Source of the DNA: Chryseobacterium aurantiacum
GTDB lineage: Bacteria; Bacteroidota; Bacteroidia; Flavobacteriales; Weeksellaceae
DNA length: 64,000 nucleotides
Reading direction: 5' to 3'
Assembly (NCBI RefSeq): GCF_003020585.1
Contig: NZ_PXUE01000004.1
Coordinates: forward strand, 310,001-374,000
Both the position numbers and the translations under genes were made by a program. The notes beneath the pieces were generated by a model, which saw nothing but the letters and a program-made list of their open reading frames with translations, did no database searches and was not told the origin of the DNA. This document shows, one piece after another, positions 34,891 through 43,909 of the stretch (position 1 is its first letter; each line of letters opens with the position of its first letter).

Positions 34891-35457
34891 TTAGAATCTT
34901 CCTCTTTGTCTCATGTTAGGATTGTGCATATGCTTCTGCATTGTTGGCATTTTCAGCTGATCTTTCATCATTTTGATCTGATCCGTCATCATTCCAGCAC
35001 TATCCAATCTTTTTGCTTCTTCCAGTAATTTTTGTCCTTCCTGTCTTCTTCCTTTAGAAATAGCTGCTGCTGCAAGATTTAAAGTAGCCATCGCTCTGTC
35101 GTGCTTCATATTCAAACCATATTCCAGGGCTTTTTTCATTAGAGGTTCTACTTTTGTCGGGTGATCCTGAGCTTGTGTTAAGCCTAATAAATAATGGAAG
35201 TACCCATATTGAGATTGGTGAAGCTGTGTTTTATAATTAGTGATTTTTGTTAACCATTCCGCAGCTTTCTCCATATTTTGCTTTCTCAATTGCCAGAAAG
35301 CCAAAAGGATATACTCATTTTTAAAGAAAAGTAAAATTGGAAATGCAGCCAAAAGGAAAATAACAATTCCCCAACCAAGATTTCTTGTGAAAATCATCAT
35401 GTAAAGTCCTAAAAGGATAAGAAGTGCTGCTACTGCAATTTTTATGTATTTATTCAT
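34891..35457 (-). CDS. TPR-like membrane protein
   Basis: A 188-residue protein with two N-terminal membrane segments (about 7-25 and 28-46) and a soluble C-terminal part of helical repeats (KAAEWLTKITNYKTQ, KVEPLMKKALEYGLNMKHDRAMATLNLAAAAISKGRRQEGQKLLEEAKRLD) that reads as TPR-like. The tail is Met/Gln/Arg-rich. Not a family I can name. A TATCTTTG box lies upstream, just below heptamer array L4. Confidence 0.72.
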   Translation of the reverse strand: MNKYIKIAVAALLILLGLYMMIFTRNLGWGIVIFLLAAFPILLFFKNEYILLAFWQLRKQNMEKAAEWLTKITNYKTQLHQSQYGYFHYLLGLTQAQDHPTKVEPLMKKALEYGLNMKHDRAMATLNLAAAAISKGRRQEGQKLLEEAKRLDSAGMMTDQIKMMKDQLKMPTMQKHMHNPNMRQRGRF

Positions 35458-35475
35458 TATTAAATTTTAGAAGTG

Positions 35476-35483
35476 CAAAGATA
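35476..35483 (-). promoter_or_regulatory. Putative -7 box for TPR-like gene
   Basis: Minus-strand TATCTTTG, 18 bases before the start; the heptamer array L4 lies immediately upstream of it. Confidence 0.48.
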
Positions 35484-35486
35484 AAA

Positions 35487-35521
35487 AAATTAGAGGTTAG
35501 AAGCTAGAAGTTAGAGGTTAG
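35487..35521 (-). repeat. Heptanucleotide repeat array L4
   Basis: Read on the minus strand: CTAACCT, CTAACTT, CTAGCTT, CTAACCT, CTAATTT, five clear heptamers between folA (stop at 35533) and the TPR-like gene, both on the minus strand. Only the right-hand (pyrimidine) half is evident. Confidence 0.8.
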
Positions 35522-35532
35522 AATTCTCATAA

Positions 35533-36027
35533 CTATTCGCTCTTAATCTTTTCGAATGTTTGGAAACAGAAGTCATATCCATTTTTTTCGTCTTTTTCAT
35601 GGCATACTTCATTTGTTTTTTTCCAGATCTTTTCATTTATTTTCGGAAAGAATGTATCTGCTTTCAGATCTGCCTTTACCAAGGTAACTTCAAGTTTATC
35701 TACCATTTCCATGGTTTGCTCATAGATATTACCACCACCAATGACAAAAACTTCTTCATCTATCTTTTTGGCAAATTTCATAGCTTCCTTAAGGCTTCCT
35801 ACAATAAGAATTCCCTCTTCAAACCAGTCTTTTTTTCTTGAAACAACAATATTCGTACGATTAGGCAGTGGCTTCCCAATGCTCTCATACGTCTTTCTAC
35901 CCATAATAATCGGATGCCCCGAAGTAAGGTCTTTAAAATGTTTTAAATCTTTAGGAAGATGCCAAAGCAACTGGTTCTCAAAACCAATTTCGTTCTTCTC
36001 TCCCATTGCAACCACTATTGTTGTCAT
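35533..36027 (-). CDS. folA: Dihydrofolate reductase
   Basis: NADPH-dependent reduction of dihydrofolate to tetrahydrofolate. 164 residues, normal length. IVVAMGEKNEIGFENQLLWHLPKDLKHFKDLTSGHPIIMGRKTYESIGKPLPNR has all the substrate- and cofactor-binding motifs; VFVIGGGNIYEQTM is the second NADPH motif. Monocistronic. A chromosomal folA rather than a resistance dfr cassette: no mobile context is visible. Confidence 0.95.
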   Translation of the reverse strand: MTTIVVAMGEKNEIGFENQLLWHLPKDLKHFKDLTSGHPIIMGRKTYESIGKPLPNRTNIVVSRKKDWFEEGILIVGSLKEAMKFAKKIDEEVFVIGGGNIYEQTMEMVDKLEVTLVKADLKADTFFPKINEKIWKKTNEVCHEKDEKNGYDFCFQTFEKIKSE

Positions 36028-36064
36028 TCAAATATAATTTTTTACAAAATTAGCACATAATTTG

Positions 36065-36072
36065 TATATTTG
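36065..36072 (+). promoter_or_regulatory. Putative -7 box for the lemA operon
   Basis: TATATTTG, 31 bases before the lemA ATG. Confidence 0.48.
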
Positions 36073-36103
36073 ATTAGCACAAAAAATTAAAAAAAAATAA
36101 ACT

Positions 36104-36709
36104 ATGAAAAATAAAGGATGTTTGGGCGCCGGAACAATTGGTATAGCCCTCCTTATTATTGTTGCAGTTCTATTCTTTTGGGGAAAAAGCGGATATAATA
36201 GCTTTGTAGACAAAGAACAGACGGTTAACGCAAAATGGTCGAACGTAGAGACTGTATACCAGAAAAGAGCGAATCTTATTCCTAATTTGGAAAGAACAGT
36301 AAAATCTTATTCAAAATTTGAGCAGGAAACTTTAACTCAGGTTGTAGAAGCACGTTCCAAAGCAACTTCCATCAATGTAGATCCTACCAATATGACCGAT
36401 GCTGATATTGCAAAGTTCCAGGCTGCACAGGGAGAATTATCCGGAGCATTAAGCAGATTGATGGCTGTAGTAGAGTCTTATCCTAATCTGAAAGCTGATC
36501 AGCAGTATATTAACTTCCAAAGAGAGTACACGGCCATTGAAAACAGCATCAGAACAGAGACTGTTTATTATAATGATGCAGCAAAGACTTACAACACCTC
36601 TATTAAGACTTTCCCAAATAATATTTTGGCGAATTTCACCAACTTTAAAGAAAAACCTTATTTCAAAGCTGAAGCGGGAGCTCAAAAGGCACCTGAAGTA
36701 TTCAAATAA
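36104..36709 (+). CDS. lemA: LemA family protein
   Basis: A 201-residue protein with an N-terminal membrane anchor (about 8-25: IGIALLIIVAVLFFWG) and a LemA helical domain (VDKEQTVNAKWSNVETVYQKRANLIPNLERTVKSYSKFEQETLTQVVEAR, then YPNLKADQQYINFQREYTAIENSIRTETVYYNDAAKTYN). The YNDAxxxYN motif is diagnostic. Its stop overlaps the start of the first TPM gene (TAATG). LemA-TPM neighbours are conserved in Bacteroidota; role unclear, possibly envelope stress. Confidence 0.93.
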   Translation: MKNKGCLGAGTIGIALLIIVAVLFFWGKSGYNSFVDKEQTVNAKWSNVETVYQKRANLIPNLERTVKSYSKFEQETLTQVVEARSKATSINVDPTNMTDADIAKFQAAQGELSGALSRLMAVVESYPNLKADQQYINFQREYTAIENSIRTETVYYNDAAKTYNTSIKTFPNNILANFTNFKEKPYFKAEAGAQKAPEVFK

Positions 36710-37137
36710 TGGGTAATCACCTTACAAATCAACAGATCGCTTCCCTTGTGGAAGCGATTCAGTCAGCAGAAGATCACTCTACAGGAGAGATCAGGGTACA
36801 TATTGACTCTAACACTGAAAGCAATCTTGCAAAAACTGCATTTGAAGTTTTCCGGGAACTCTGTATGAACAAAACAACCGATAGAAATGCTGTACTTTTT
36901 TATATCAATTTCGAACAGAAATACCTGACTATCATCGGGGATTCCGGAATTCATGAAAAAGTAAATCAGTCCTATTGGAACCACCTGCATGACTATATCA
37001 CTGCTGAATTTGCAAAGGGTAATTATTATAAGGCATTACAAAGTGCCATTCTGGAAACAGGCATTGAACTAAAGAAATATTTTCCTGTAGAAGGAGAAAA
37101 CCCAAACCAACTCCCGAATGAAATTACATTCTCTTAA
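36709..37137 (+). CDS. TPM-domain protein, soluble
   Basis: A 142-residue cytoplasmic TPM (TLP18.3/Psb32/MOLO-1) domain protein without signal peptide: QQIASLVEAIQSAEDHSTGEIRVHIDS, then DRNAVLFYINFEQKYLTIIGDSGIHEKV. Coupled to lemA by a TAATG overlap and to the downstream TPM gene by a 20-base overlap, so the three genes form a tight operon. Its lack of a signal peptide separates it from its neighbour. Confidence 0.88.
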   Translation: MGNHLTNQQIASLVEAIQSAEDHSTGEIRVHIDSNTESNLAKTAFEVFRELCMNKTTDRNAVLFYINFEQKYLTIIGDSGIHEKVNQSYWNHLHDYITAEFAKGNYYKALQSAILETGIELKKYFPVEGENPNQLPNEITFS

Positions 37138-37939
37138 AATAGTATTTTCATTTCTATTGATTTGCTTTTACACTTTTGTATCAGCACAATATACCATTCC
37201 CGAAAAACCAGCCGTTTTATACCCTGTTTTTGATGAAGCAGGTCTTCTTTCTCAACAGGAAAAAGATGCGCTTAACAACAAACTGATTAAGTTTGCAGAT
37301 TCCACCTCAACAGAGATTGAGGTTATTATCATCAAATCTACCAAAGGAGAAGATGTTAATTTTCTAGCCACAATGTTTGGTCAGCAATGGAAAATCGGAA
37401 AAAAGGGAGTAGATAACGGAGTGGTCTTCCTTGTAGCCACAGAAGACAGGACAATGTCTATTCAGCAGGGAAGAGCCGTAGAGCAATATCTTACGGCATC
37501 AGTAGCAGGCCAGATTCTGGATTATATTGTGACTCCTAATTTTAAAAGAGGGCTTTGGTATGATGGTATTAATCGTGGCACCTCAGCAATCATGGAGGCT
37601 GTTCAGGGGAAATTCAAACCAGAAGCTACTACAGCTCCTTCCGGCGATGGAGGCGCTCTTAAAATTGTCATTATAGCCTTTGTTATTTTTATCATTATTG
37701 CTATTCTTTTCGGTAACCGTGGCGGCGGACGTGGCGGCGGTGGAAATTATGATGACGATGATGATGTTATCATTACACGCAAAGGACGCAGAAACTACCC
37801 TGGTGGCTTCTTCCCATTCCCTGGCAGCTTTGGAGGCGGAGGCTTTGGTGGTGGAAGTTCCGGAGGCGGAGGCGGCGGTTTTGGAGGCTTTGGAGGCGGT
37901 GGAAGTTTCGGCGGTGGCGGTGCTTCCGGCGGATGGTAA
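37118..37939 (+). CDS. TPM-domain membrane protein with Gly-rich tail
   Basis: A 273-residue exported protein: signal peptide MKLHSLKIVFSFLLICFYTFVSA (mature QYTIPEKPAVLYPVFDEAG), TPM domain (about 40-165, containing TSTEIEVIIIKSTKGEDVNFLATMFGQQWKIGKKGVDNGVVFLVATEDR), a membrane segment (about 185-202, KIVIIAFVIFIIIAILFG) and a C-terminal 70 residues that are mostly Gly and Ser/Phe. The Gly-rich tail is typical of YgcG-like TPM proteins. Ends an operon with lemA and the soluble TPM protein; GC content rises sharply in the tail because of Gly codons. Confidence 0.9.
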   Translation: MKLHSLKIVFSFLLICFYTFVSAQYTIPEKPAVLYPVFDEAGLLSQQEKDALNNKLIKFADSTSTEIEVIIIKSTKGEDVNFLATMFGQQWKIGKKGVDNGVVFLVATEDRTMSIQQGRAVEQYLTASVAGQILDYIVTPNFKRGLWYDGINRGTSAIMEAVQGKFKPEATTAPSGDGGALKIVIIAFVIFIIIAILFGNRGGGRGGGGNYDDDDDVIITRKGRRNYPGGFFPFPGSFGGGGFGGGSSGGGGGGFGGFGGGGSFGGGGASGGW

Positions 37940-37970
37940 TCTTACAAGAATTATAATCATATATAAAACA

Positions 37971-38000
37971 GATCAGGTCTCAATGACCTGATTTTTTATT
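37971..38000 (+). terminator. Terminator after the lemA-TPM operon
   Basis: ATCAGGTC, loop TCAAT, GACCTGAT followed by T6, 32 bases after the stop. Confidence 0.85.
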
Positions 38001-38137
38001 TAAAAACTTAAAATAATACCATTTCTTTGATTTTAATTAATATTAAATCAACTTTCACATATTAAAAAATTAATAAATCCATACAAAACCTATCTTTTAT
38101 TCAATATTTTTTCAGTATATTTACTGAAAACAGGATT

Positions 38138-38659
38138 ATGAAGAAGACGTTGGTTGTATTTGCACACCCTTACCTGGAGCACTCCAATTCTAATGTAGAG
38201 CTTATCAATTTCTACGTTCGTCACCAGCATTATACCTTACGAGATCTTTATGAAGAATATCCTGATTTTCATATTGCTGCTTTCAGAGAAAGAAAACGTT
38301 TGGCCAACTATGAGCGATTTGTCTTTCAATTCCCATTAATATGGTTTGGAATGCCTCCCCTATTAAGATTGTGGATAGATGAAGTTTTTGACCGTGATTG
38401 GCTGCAACCCGGAAAAGTAAATCCACTGGAAAATAAGGAAGTCTACATTCTGGTAACAACCGGAGGAAAGGAAAGGTCATTTAGTAAAGACGGAACCTAT
38501 CAATATTCGGTTGATGAATTGATAAGTGGATTGATTGTTTCATTAAAGGTTTTCAAGGCAGACATCAAACACATCAAGATTGTGTACGAAGCCAATAAAT
38601 TGTCTAAAAAAGATATTATTTTACATAAAAAAGAGTTTACAGAACTACTCAATCAATAG
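38138..38659 (+). CDS. KefF-like NAD(P)H oxidoreductase
   Basis: A 173-residue flavodoxin-fold quinone reductase. LVVFAHPYLEHSNSNVELI binds FMN phosphate; FQFPLIWFGMPPLLRLWIDEVFDRDW is the family signature; VTTGGKERSFSKDGTY is the active-site loop. The antiporter gene follows 3 bases downstream, exactly as kefF with kefC, so this is probably the ancillary subunit activating K+ efflux. Independent quinone reductase activity is also possible. Confidence 0.9.
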   Translation: MKKTLVVFAHPYLEHSNSNVELINFYVRHQHYTLRDLYEEYPDFHIAAFRERKRLANYERFVFQFPLIWFGMPPLLRLWIDEVFDRDWLQPGKVNPLENKEVYILVTTGGKERSFSKDGTYQYSVDELISGLIVSLKVFKADIKHIKIVYEANKLSKKDIILHKKEFTELLNQ

Positions 38660-38662
38660 CAT

Positions 38663-40546
38663 ATGGAGTCTAGCTTAGCGATGAACACACTACTTTTTCT
38701 GGGTGTAGCCATTATTATGGTTCCACTGGCCAGAAAATTGGGATTAAGTTCTGTAATTGGTTATATTTTAGGAGGAATCATTATTGGTCCTTATGTACTC
38801 AGGCTTACAGGAAATAATGTGAATGACATTATGCACGCCAGCGAGTTTGGAGTCATTATGCTTTTATTTATTGTAGGACTGGAACTGGAGCCCCGGAAAT
38901 TCTGGGAGATGCGAAAAAAAATAATGGGATTGGGACTTACTCAGATGCTTCTCACGATATCATTATTATTTGTAGTATTCATTAGCGTAGGATGGAGGTT
39001 AGACAAGGCTATTGCTGTAGCGATGTGTTTCGCGCTTTCTTCCACCGCAATTGTATTACAGACTTTACAGGAAAAAAATAACTTTAAAACAACGGCTGGA
39101 GAAGCTTCTTTCTCTACCCTTTTATTTCAGGATATTTCTGTGATTCCTATTTTGGCTATACTTCCCATTATTGCCAATTACAAAGCGAAGCATCATGATA
39201 ATGAAATTCAGATCCTGATACAAAAACTTCCGGAATGGCTTCAGGCCGGAACCGTCATTTTTGGAGTTGCTTTATTGATCCTGCTGGGCAGGTATGTATT
39301 TGTACCTTTTCTGCGCTATGTTTCAAAATCGGGGATGGCAGAACTACTCACTGCTTCTTCCCTATTTTTAGTTATTGGAGTATCTGAACTAATGATCGTT
39401 ATTGGTTTATCTCCTGCATTAGGGGCTTTCCTTGCTGGGGTAATGCTTGCCAACAGCGAGTTCAGACATGAGCTTGAAGCGCAGATCAATCCTTTTAAGG
39501 GGTTGTTGTTGGCTGTTTTTTTCGTCAGTGTTGGTTCTACTATTAATTTTAATATTATTCAAAAGGATCCCTTATTTATTTTTAGTACTGTATTTGCAGT
39601 GCTGGCTGTAAAGTTTGTGGTTTTATATGCTATCGGAAAATTTTTCAGAATAGATACTCCGCAGAGTCTGTTCTATGCATTTGCCCTATCGCAGGTAGGA
39701 GAATTTGCTTTTGTACTGATTAATTATGCTTCAGACCTTTATCTTTTAGGCCCTGAACTGAATGCACAACTGATGGCTGTAACTGCCATAACGATGTGTG
39801 TCACTCCTATTCTTCTGATTATTAATGATAAAATTATTACTTCAAAATTCATAAAGGAAATTCCTGAAGGAGAAAATGATTATAATATTCTGGATAGCGA
39901 TGTAAGCCAAAAGAAAATCATTATTGTAGGTTTTGGGCATTTTGGAAGTACTGTAGGACGTCTTTTAAAAGCTAATAAAATTTCAGCTACAGTTTTGGAC
40001 AGAGACTCGGATCGTGTGAAGTTATTGAGAAGCTATGGTTTTAAGGTTTATTATGGTGATGCCACAAGAATCCCCATTTTAAGGGCTGCCGGGATTGAAG
40101 ATGCAGAAATTTTGGTTTTATGTCTTGATGATTCCGGAGATAATATGTTTATAGCAGAACTTGTTCGTGAGCATTATCCTGATGTAAAGATATTTGTAAG
40201 AGCGAAAAACAGAATTGATGCCTATGAATACCTGAACAACGGCATCAACCATATCTATAGAGAAACGTTAGGAACTGCCGTGGATATGGCCGTGGATGTG
40301 CTTCATGAGACCGGTATGAGAAAATATGCAGCAAGACGACTTGGGCAGAGATTTATGGCCATAGACAGAGCATCTATCAGAAAGCTGGCAAAAACAAAGG
40401 AAGATAATGATATTGCTTTATTTACCACAAAAGAAATCCTCCAGCGTGAGGAGGAATTATTGGCTTATGATAACCTTAATTTTGATAATAAAAATTGGGA
40501 AGAATCCCCATCTAATGAAGAAGATGAGGAAGAATCCCAAGATTAA
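38663..40546 (+). CDS. KefB/KefC-type monovalent cation:proton antiporter (CPA2)
   Basis: A 627-residue protein: about 12-13 membrane segments in residues 1-390 (Na/H exchanger fold, e.g. GYILGGIIIGPYVL, LLFIVGLELEPRKFW, QDISVIPILAILPIIAN), then a TrkA-N/RCK nucleotide-binding domain with GFGHFGSTVGRLL (about 420-432) and a short acidic C-terminus. Family members mediate glutathione-gated K+ efflux. Operon with the KefF-like gene. Its 3' end lies one base from the convergent DUF2807 gene. Confidence 0.94.
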   Translation: MESSLAMNTLLFLGVAIIMVPLARKLGLSSVIGYILGGIIIGPYVLRLTGNNVNDIMHASEFGVIMLLFIVGLELEPRKFWEMRKKIMGLGLTQMLLTISLLFVVFISVGWRLDKAIAVAMCFALSSTAIVLQTLQEKNNFKTTAGEASFSTLLFQDISVIPILAILPIIANYKAKHHDNEIQILIQKLPEWLQAGTVIFGVALLILLGRYVFVPFLRYVSKSGMAELLTASSLFLVIGVSELMIVIGLSPALGAFLAGVMLANSEFRHELEAQINPFKGLLLAVFFVSVGSTINFNIIQKDPLFIFSTVFAVLAVKFVVLYAIGKFFRIDTPQSLFYAFALSQVGEFAFVLINYASDLYLLGPELNAQLMAVTAITMCVTPILLIINDKIITSKFIKEIPEGENDYNILDSDVSQKKIIIVGFGHFGSTVGRLLKANKISATVLDRDSDRVKLLRSYGFKVYYGDATRIPILRAAGIEDAEILVLCLDDSGDNMFIAELVREHYPDVKIFVRAKNRIDAYEYLNNGINHIYRETLGTAVDMAVDVLHETGMRKYAARRLGQRFMAIDRASIRKLAKTKEDNDIALFTTKEILQREEELLAYDNLNFDNKNWEESPSNEEDEEESQD

Positions 40547-40547
40547 T

Positions 40548-41363
40548 TTATTGAATATTTACACTTCCGCCACTGCTTTCATCCTTGGTGATATTTTTAA
40601 GTTCTCCTTTTTTGGTGATATCTACACTTCCTCCTGAAGATGCTTCGGCTCTCACGGAAGAAACAGCACTTATCTGAATGCTTGCACCACTGGATGCTTC
40701 AGCTTCCACATTATCTGCAATCACATCTCTTGCTGAGATACTACTGCCTGAAGAGGAGTTGACATCTGCATTCTTGGTTTTTCCTGAAATATCAATACTT
40801 GATCCTGATGAAGATTCAATGCCCAGGTTTACAGCCCATACTTTTCCGCTAAAGTTACTGCTGCTGTCTGCATTAATAGTAAACTCGTTAGCTTCCATAT
40901 CTCCAGAAATACTCCCTGCACTTGATACTTCAACTGTAGTCTTCTCTTGAGTGAACTTGTCTTTTACACGAATGCTTGCTGCTGACTCAGCGATCAGCTT
41001 TGTAAAATCCCTGGTATAAATTTTAGCGGTTACCTTATGAACATTCATCACCCTGATTCCTGATTTATAGTGAATATGAAGCTTTCCACCATTATTGTCT
41101 ACAAGAATTTCATTGATAATATTTTGAGGTGCTGAGATTACTACTTTCTCTGTTTCAGATTTTATAATTTCTGCATCTATAGCTTGGGAAACCTGAATTT
41201 CATCAAAATCCCCATTGACTTCTTTCTGTTGTATTGGCCCACTTTCCGTATTGATTACCTTCTCTACCCAGCCGCTTTTTTCTCTGTTCTTTTTCTCATG
41301 CTTTTCATTGCATGAGGCTAATACCACTAAGGCGGATAAAATAAAAAGAGTCCTTTTTTTCAT
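40548..41363 (-). CDS. DUF2807 (GIN) lipoprotein
   Basis: A 271-residue lipoprotein: MKKRTLFILSALVVLASC (Cys18), then charged linker NEKHEKKNREKSGW and a right-handed beta-helix-like domain from about residue 50 with repeated short rungs, GSISGD, SSNFSGKV, SSSGSSIDISG, SSSGSSISARD, SSGASIQIS, EASSGGSVDI, ESSGGSVNI. These match DUF2807 (GIN domain). Likely outer-membrane or periplasmic adhesion. Its stop is one base away from the antiporter's stop. Confidence 0.88.
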   Translation of the reverse strand: MKKRTLFILSALVVLASCNEKHEKKNREKSGWVEKVINTESGPIQQKEVNGDFDEIQVSQAIDAEIIKSETEKVVISAPQNIINEILVDNNGGKLHIHYKSGIRVMNVHKVTAKIYTRDFTKLIAESAASIRVKDKFTQEKTTVEVSSAGSISGDMEANEFTINADSSSNFSGKVWAVNLGIESSSGSSIDISGKTKNADVNSSSGSSISARDVIADNVEAEASSGASIQISAVSSVRAEASSGGSVDITKKGELKNITKDESSGGSVNIQ

Positions 41364-41400
41364 ATTTATTTCTTTTATAGGTTATTTTTTTAATATATAA

Positions 41401-41440
41401 TTTAATAACAACTAAATTATGAAAAATATTACATTAGTAT
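41401..41440 (+). repeat. Partial duplication of the dcp start region
   Basis: TTTAATAACAACTA and the following ATGAAAAATATT repeat the dcp leader at 41557-41596 with about 34 of 40 positions identical, 156 bases upstream. The copy encodes MKNITLV and then a stop (41419-41442), whereas dcp continues MKNISSVLL. Confidence 0.7.
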
Positions 41441-41574
41441 GAGAAATACCATAATTCTGTACAATTTGAATTTAGGAATAGATGACCATTACTCCATTTT
41501 CTTAAATACATCAGGCAAAATATCTTCTGTGAAGCAAGTTTTTAATATCTTTATACTTTAATAACAACTATTTT

Positions 41575-43716
41575 ATGAAGAATATTTCATCGGTATTATT
41601 AATTTCTGCCTTGGCGTTCAATCAATCTTGTACTACAATGAAACAGACCGATACTCAACAGGAACTTCCTGCCCCTGATCCATCTTTATCTTCAAATCCT
41701 TTTATGAAGAAAAGCAAGCTTCAGTATGAAACTCCGGAGTTTGATAAAATTAAAAACGAACACTTCAAACCTGCTTTTGATTTTGGCTTAAAACAGCACT
41801 CTGCTGAAATTGAAAAAATTGCCAACAATCCTGCAGCTCCTACTTTTGAAAACACAATCGTAGCATTGGAAAAAAGTGGAGAAGTATTGAGAAGAACACA
41901 AATTGTCTTTTCTAATTTGACAAGTGCCAATACCAACCCTACTTTACAGGCCTTGGATGAAGAATATGCTCCTATTTTTGCAGGTCATTCTGATAAAATG
42001 TACCTGAATGAAAACCTTTATAAAAGAATTAAATCCATCAAAGAAGATGGTCTTGATTCTGAAAGCAAAAGATTAGTACAATACTATAAACAAAACTTTG
42101 AAATTGCAGGAGCTAATCTTTCTGCAGCAGATAAAGAAAAACTAAAACAGCTCAATCAGGAACTGGCTTCCCTTTCTACTCAATATGCCAATAAATTATT
42201 GGAAGCAAGAAAGCAAGGAGGCGTATTCTTCTCTGATGCAAAAGAATTGGACGGACTTTCTGCAGACGAAATTGCAGCGGCTGCAGCTGACGCTAAAACA
42301 GCAGGGCAACCAGGAAAATATCTTCTTGCTCTACAAAATACGACGCAACAACCTCTTTTACAAAACCTGAAAAACAGAACAAGCAGAGAAAAGTTGTTTA
42401 AAGCTTCATGGACAAGAGCAGAAAAAGGAGATGCCAGCGATACCAGAGAAACCATCGAAAAACTGGCTAAGCTTAGACTTAAAAAAGCTCAGATCTTAGG
42501 TAAAAAGAATTTTGCTGAATGGAAACTTCAGGACCAAATGGCAAAAACTCCTGAAGCAGCTACTAAACTAATGAATCAGGTAGCAACTCCGGCAGTGGAA
42601 ACCGCTAAACGTGAAGCACAGGATATCCAGAATCTTATTGATCAACAAAAAGGAGGTTTCAAGGTAGAGCCTTGGGACTGGAACTTCTATGCTGAGCAAG
42701 TAAGAAAAGCAAAATTTGATCTAGATGAAAGCGAAATAAAACCCTACTTTGAAATTACTACCGTTCTGGAAAAAGGAGTTTTCTTCGCTGCTGAAAAATT
42801 CTATGGGCTGACGTTCAAGAAAAGAACCGATCTTCCTGTTTACCATCCTGATGTAGTTACCTATGAAGTTTTCGATCATGATGGAAAATCTATTGCCATC
42901 TATTATCTGGATTTCTATACAAGAGATTCTAAAAACGGAGGGGCATGGATGAGTAACTTCGTTGAGCAATCTTATCTAATGGGAACAAAACCTGTAATTG
43001 TAAACTGTTATAATTATCAGAAACCAGCTCCTGGAAAACCGTCTTTAATTAGCTATGATGACGTTTCAACCATTTTCCATGAATTTGGTCACTCCATCCA
43101 CGGAATGTTTGCAAGCCAGAAATATCCATCCCTTTCAGGAACTAATGTACCTAGAGACTTTGTGGAATTTCCATCTCAGATTAATGAGCACTGGGCGTTA
43201 GATCCTGTGGTTATGAAAAATTATGCAGTTCATTACGAAACAAAACAACCTATTCCACAAGCTTTAGTAGAAAAAATTAAAAAAGCGGCAACTTTTAACC
43301 AAGGTTATATGACTACAGAATTAATTTCTGCTGCAGCATTGGATATGGATTGGCATTCTGTAACGAATGAAAGTCAATTGATTCCTGTTTTGGACTTTGA
43401 AAAACAATCTTTGACTAATCATGGATTCACACTAGCGACAGTTCCTCCAAGATATCACACTCCTTATTTTGCTCATATTTGGGGAGGTGGATATTCTGCA
43501 GGATATTACGCTTATCTATGGTCTGAAACATTGGATAATGATGCATGGGAATGGATTAAAAATAACGGTGGTTTAACAAGAGAAAATGGTGACCGTTTCA
43601 GAAAATATATTCTTTCTGTAGGAAATTCCGTGGACCTTAATCAGGCATTCAGAGATTTCACAGGACATGATCCGGATATCAAACCTTTATTAAGAAACAG
43701 AGGTTTTATAAAATAA
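41575..43716 (+). CDS. dcp: M3-family peptidyl-dipeptidase
   Basis: A 713-residue zinc metallopeptidase of the M3 (Dcp/oligopeptidase A) family. HEFGHSIHG (about 502-510) is the catalytic HExxH plus family context; the third ligand region NEHWALDP follows. Signal MKNISSVLLISALAFNQSC gives lipobox Cys19, so a lipidated periplasmic enzyme rather than the cytoplasmic E. coli Dcp is predicted. It removes C-terminal dipeptides. The leader is duplicated 156 bases upstream. A strong hairpin terminator follows. Confidence 0.94.
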   Translation: MKNISSVLLISALAFNQSCTTMKQTDTQQELPAPDPSLSSNPFMKKSKLQYETPEFDKIKNEHFKPAFDFGLKQHSAEIEKIANNPAAPTFENTIVALEKSGEVLRRTQIVFSNLTSANTNPTLQALDEEYAPIFAGHSDKMYLNENLYKRIKSIKEDGLDSESKRLVQYYKQNFEIAGANLSAADKEKLKQLNQELASLSTQYANKLLEARKQGGVFFSDAKELDGLSADEIAAAAADAKTAGQPGKYLLALQNTTQQPLLQNLKNRTSREKLFKASWTRAEKGDASDTRETIEKLAKLRLKKAQILGKKNFAEWKLQDQMAKTPEAATKLMNQVATPAVETAKREAQDIQNLIDQQKGGFKVEPWDWNFYAEQVRKAKFDLDESEIKPYFEITTVLEKGVFFAAEKFYGLTFKKRTDLPVYHPDVVTYEVFDHDGKSIAIYYLDFYTRDSKNGGAWMSNFVEQSYLMGTKPVIVNCYNYQKPAPGKPSLISYDDVSTIFHEFGHSIHGMFASQKYPSLSGTNVPRDFVEFPSQINEHWALDPVVMKNYAVHYETKQPIPQALVEKIKKAATFNQGYMTTELISAAALDMDWHSVTNESQLIPVLDFEKQSLTNHGFTLATVPPRYHTPYFAHIWGGGYSAGYYAYLWSETLDNDAWEWIKNNGGLTRENGDRFRKYILSVGNSVDLNQAFRDFTGHDPDIKPLLRNRGFIK

Positions 43717-43726
43717 TTCAATCAGA

Positions 43727-43758
43727 AGCATTCTTTTAAGGGTGCTTCTTTTTTTATG
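43727..43758 (+). terminator. Terminator after dcp
   Basis: GAAGCATTC and GGGTGCTTC (G-U wobbles) followed by T7, about 15 bases after the stop. Confidence 0.85.
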
Positions 43759-43848
43759 TATCCATGGTAATTCCGTGATAATGTGGATTGAATAAAAAAA
43801 TCTACAAAGAAAAAGTTTGGGTTAAAAATTTTATTTATTTTCAAATAG

Positions 43849-43871
43849 GTTAAAGCCTGTTTCTATTGATA
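43849..43871. repeat. Second copy of the AGGCTAAAGCC repeat
   Basis: AGGTTAAAGCCTGTTTCTAT matches the hairpin repeat at 20322-20343 at nearly all positions, both followed by TGA(A/T). Marks a dispersed repeat. Confidence 0.45.
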
Positions 43872-43876
43872 ATCAC

Positions 43877-43884
43877 TATTTTTG
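43877..43884 (+). promoter_or_regulatory. Putative -7 box for the YchJ gene
   Basis: TATTTTTG, 25 bases before the ATG at 43910. Confidence 0.45.
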
Positions 43885-43909
43885 TGGACCAAAATTTTAA
43901 ATAAAAAAG

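Noticed and set aside
37710..37940. Glycine-rich GC-rich tandem repeat as mobile or regulatory DNA
   Set aside because: It is the in-frame Gly/Ser tail of a TPM protein; the repetition follows Gly codons. ORFs on the other frames here are shadows.
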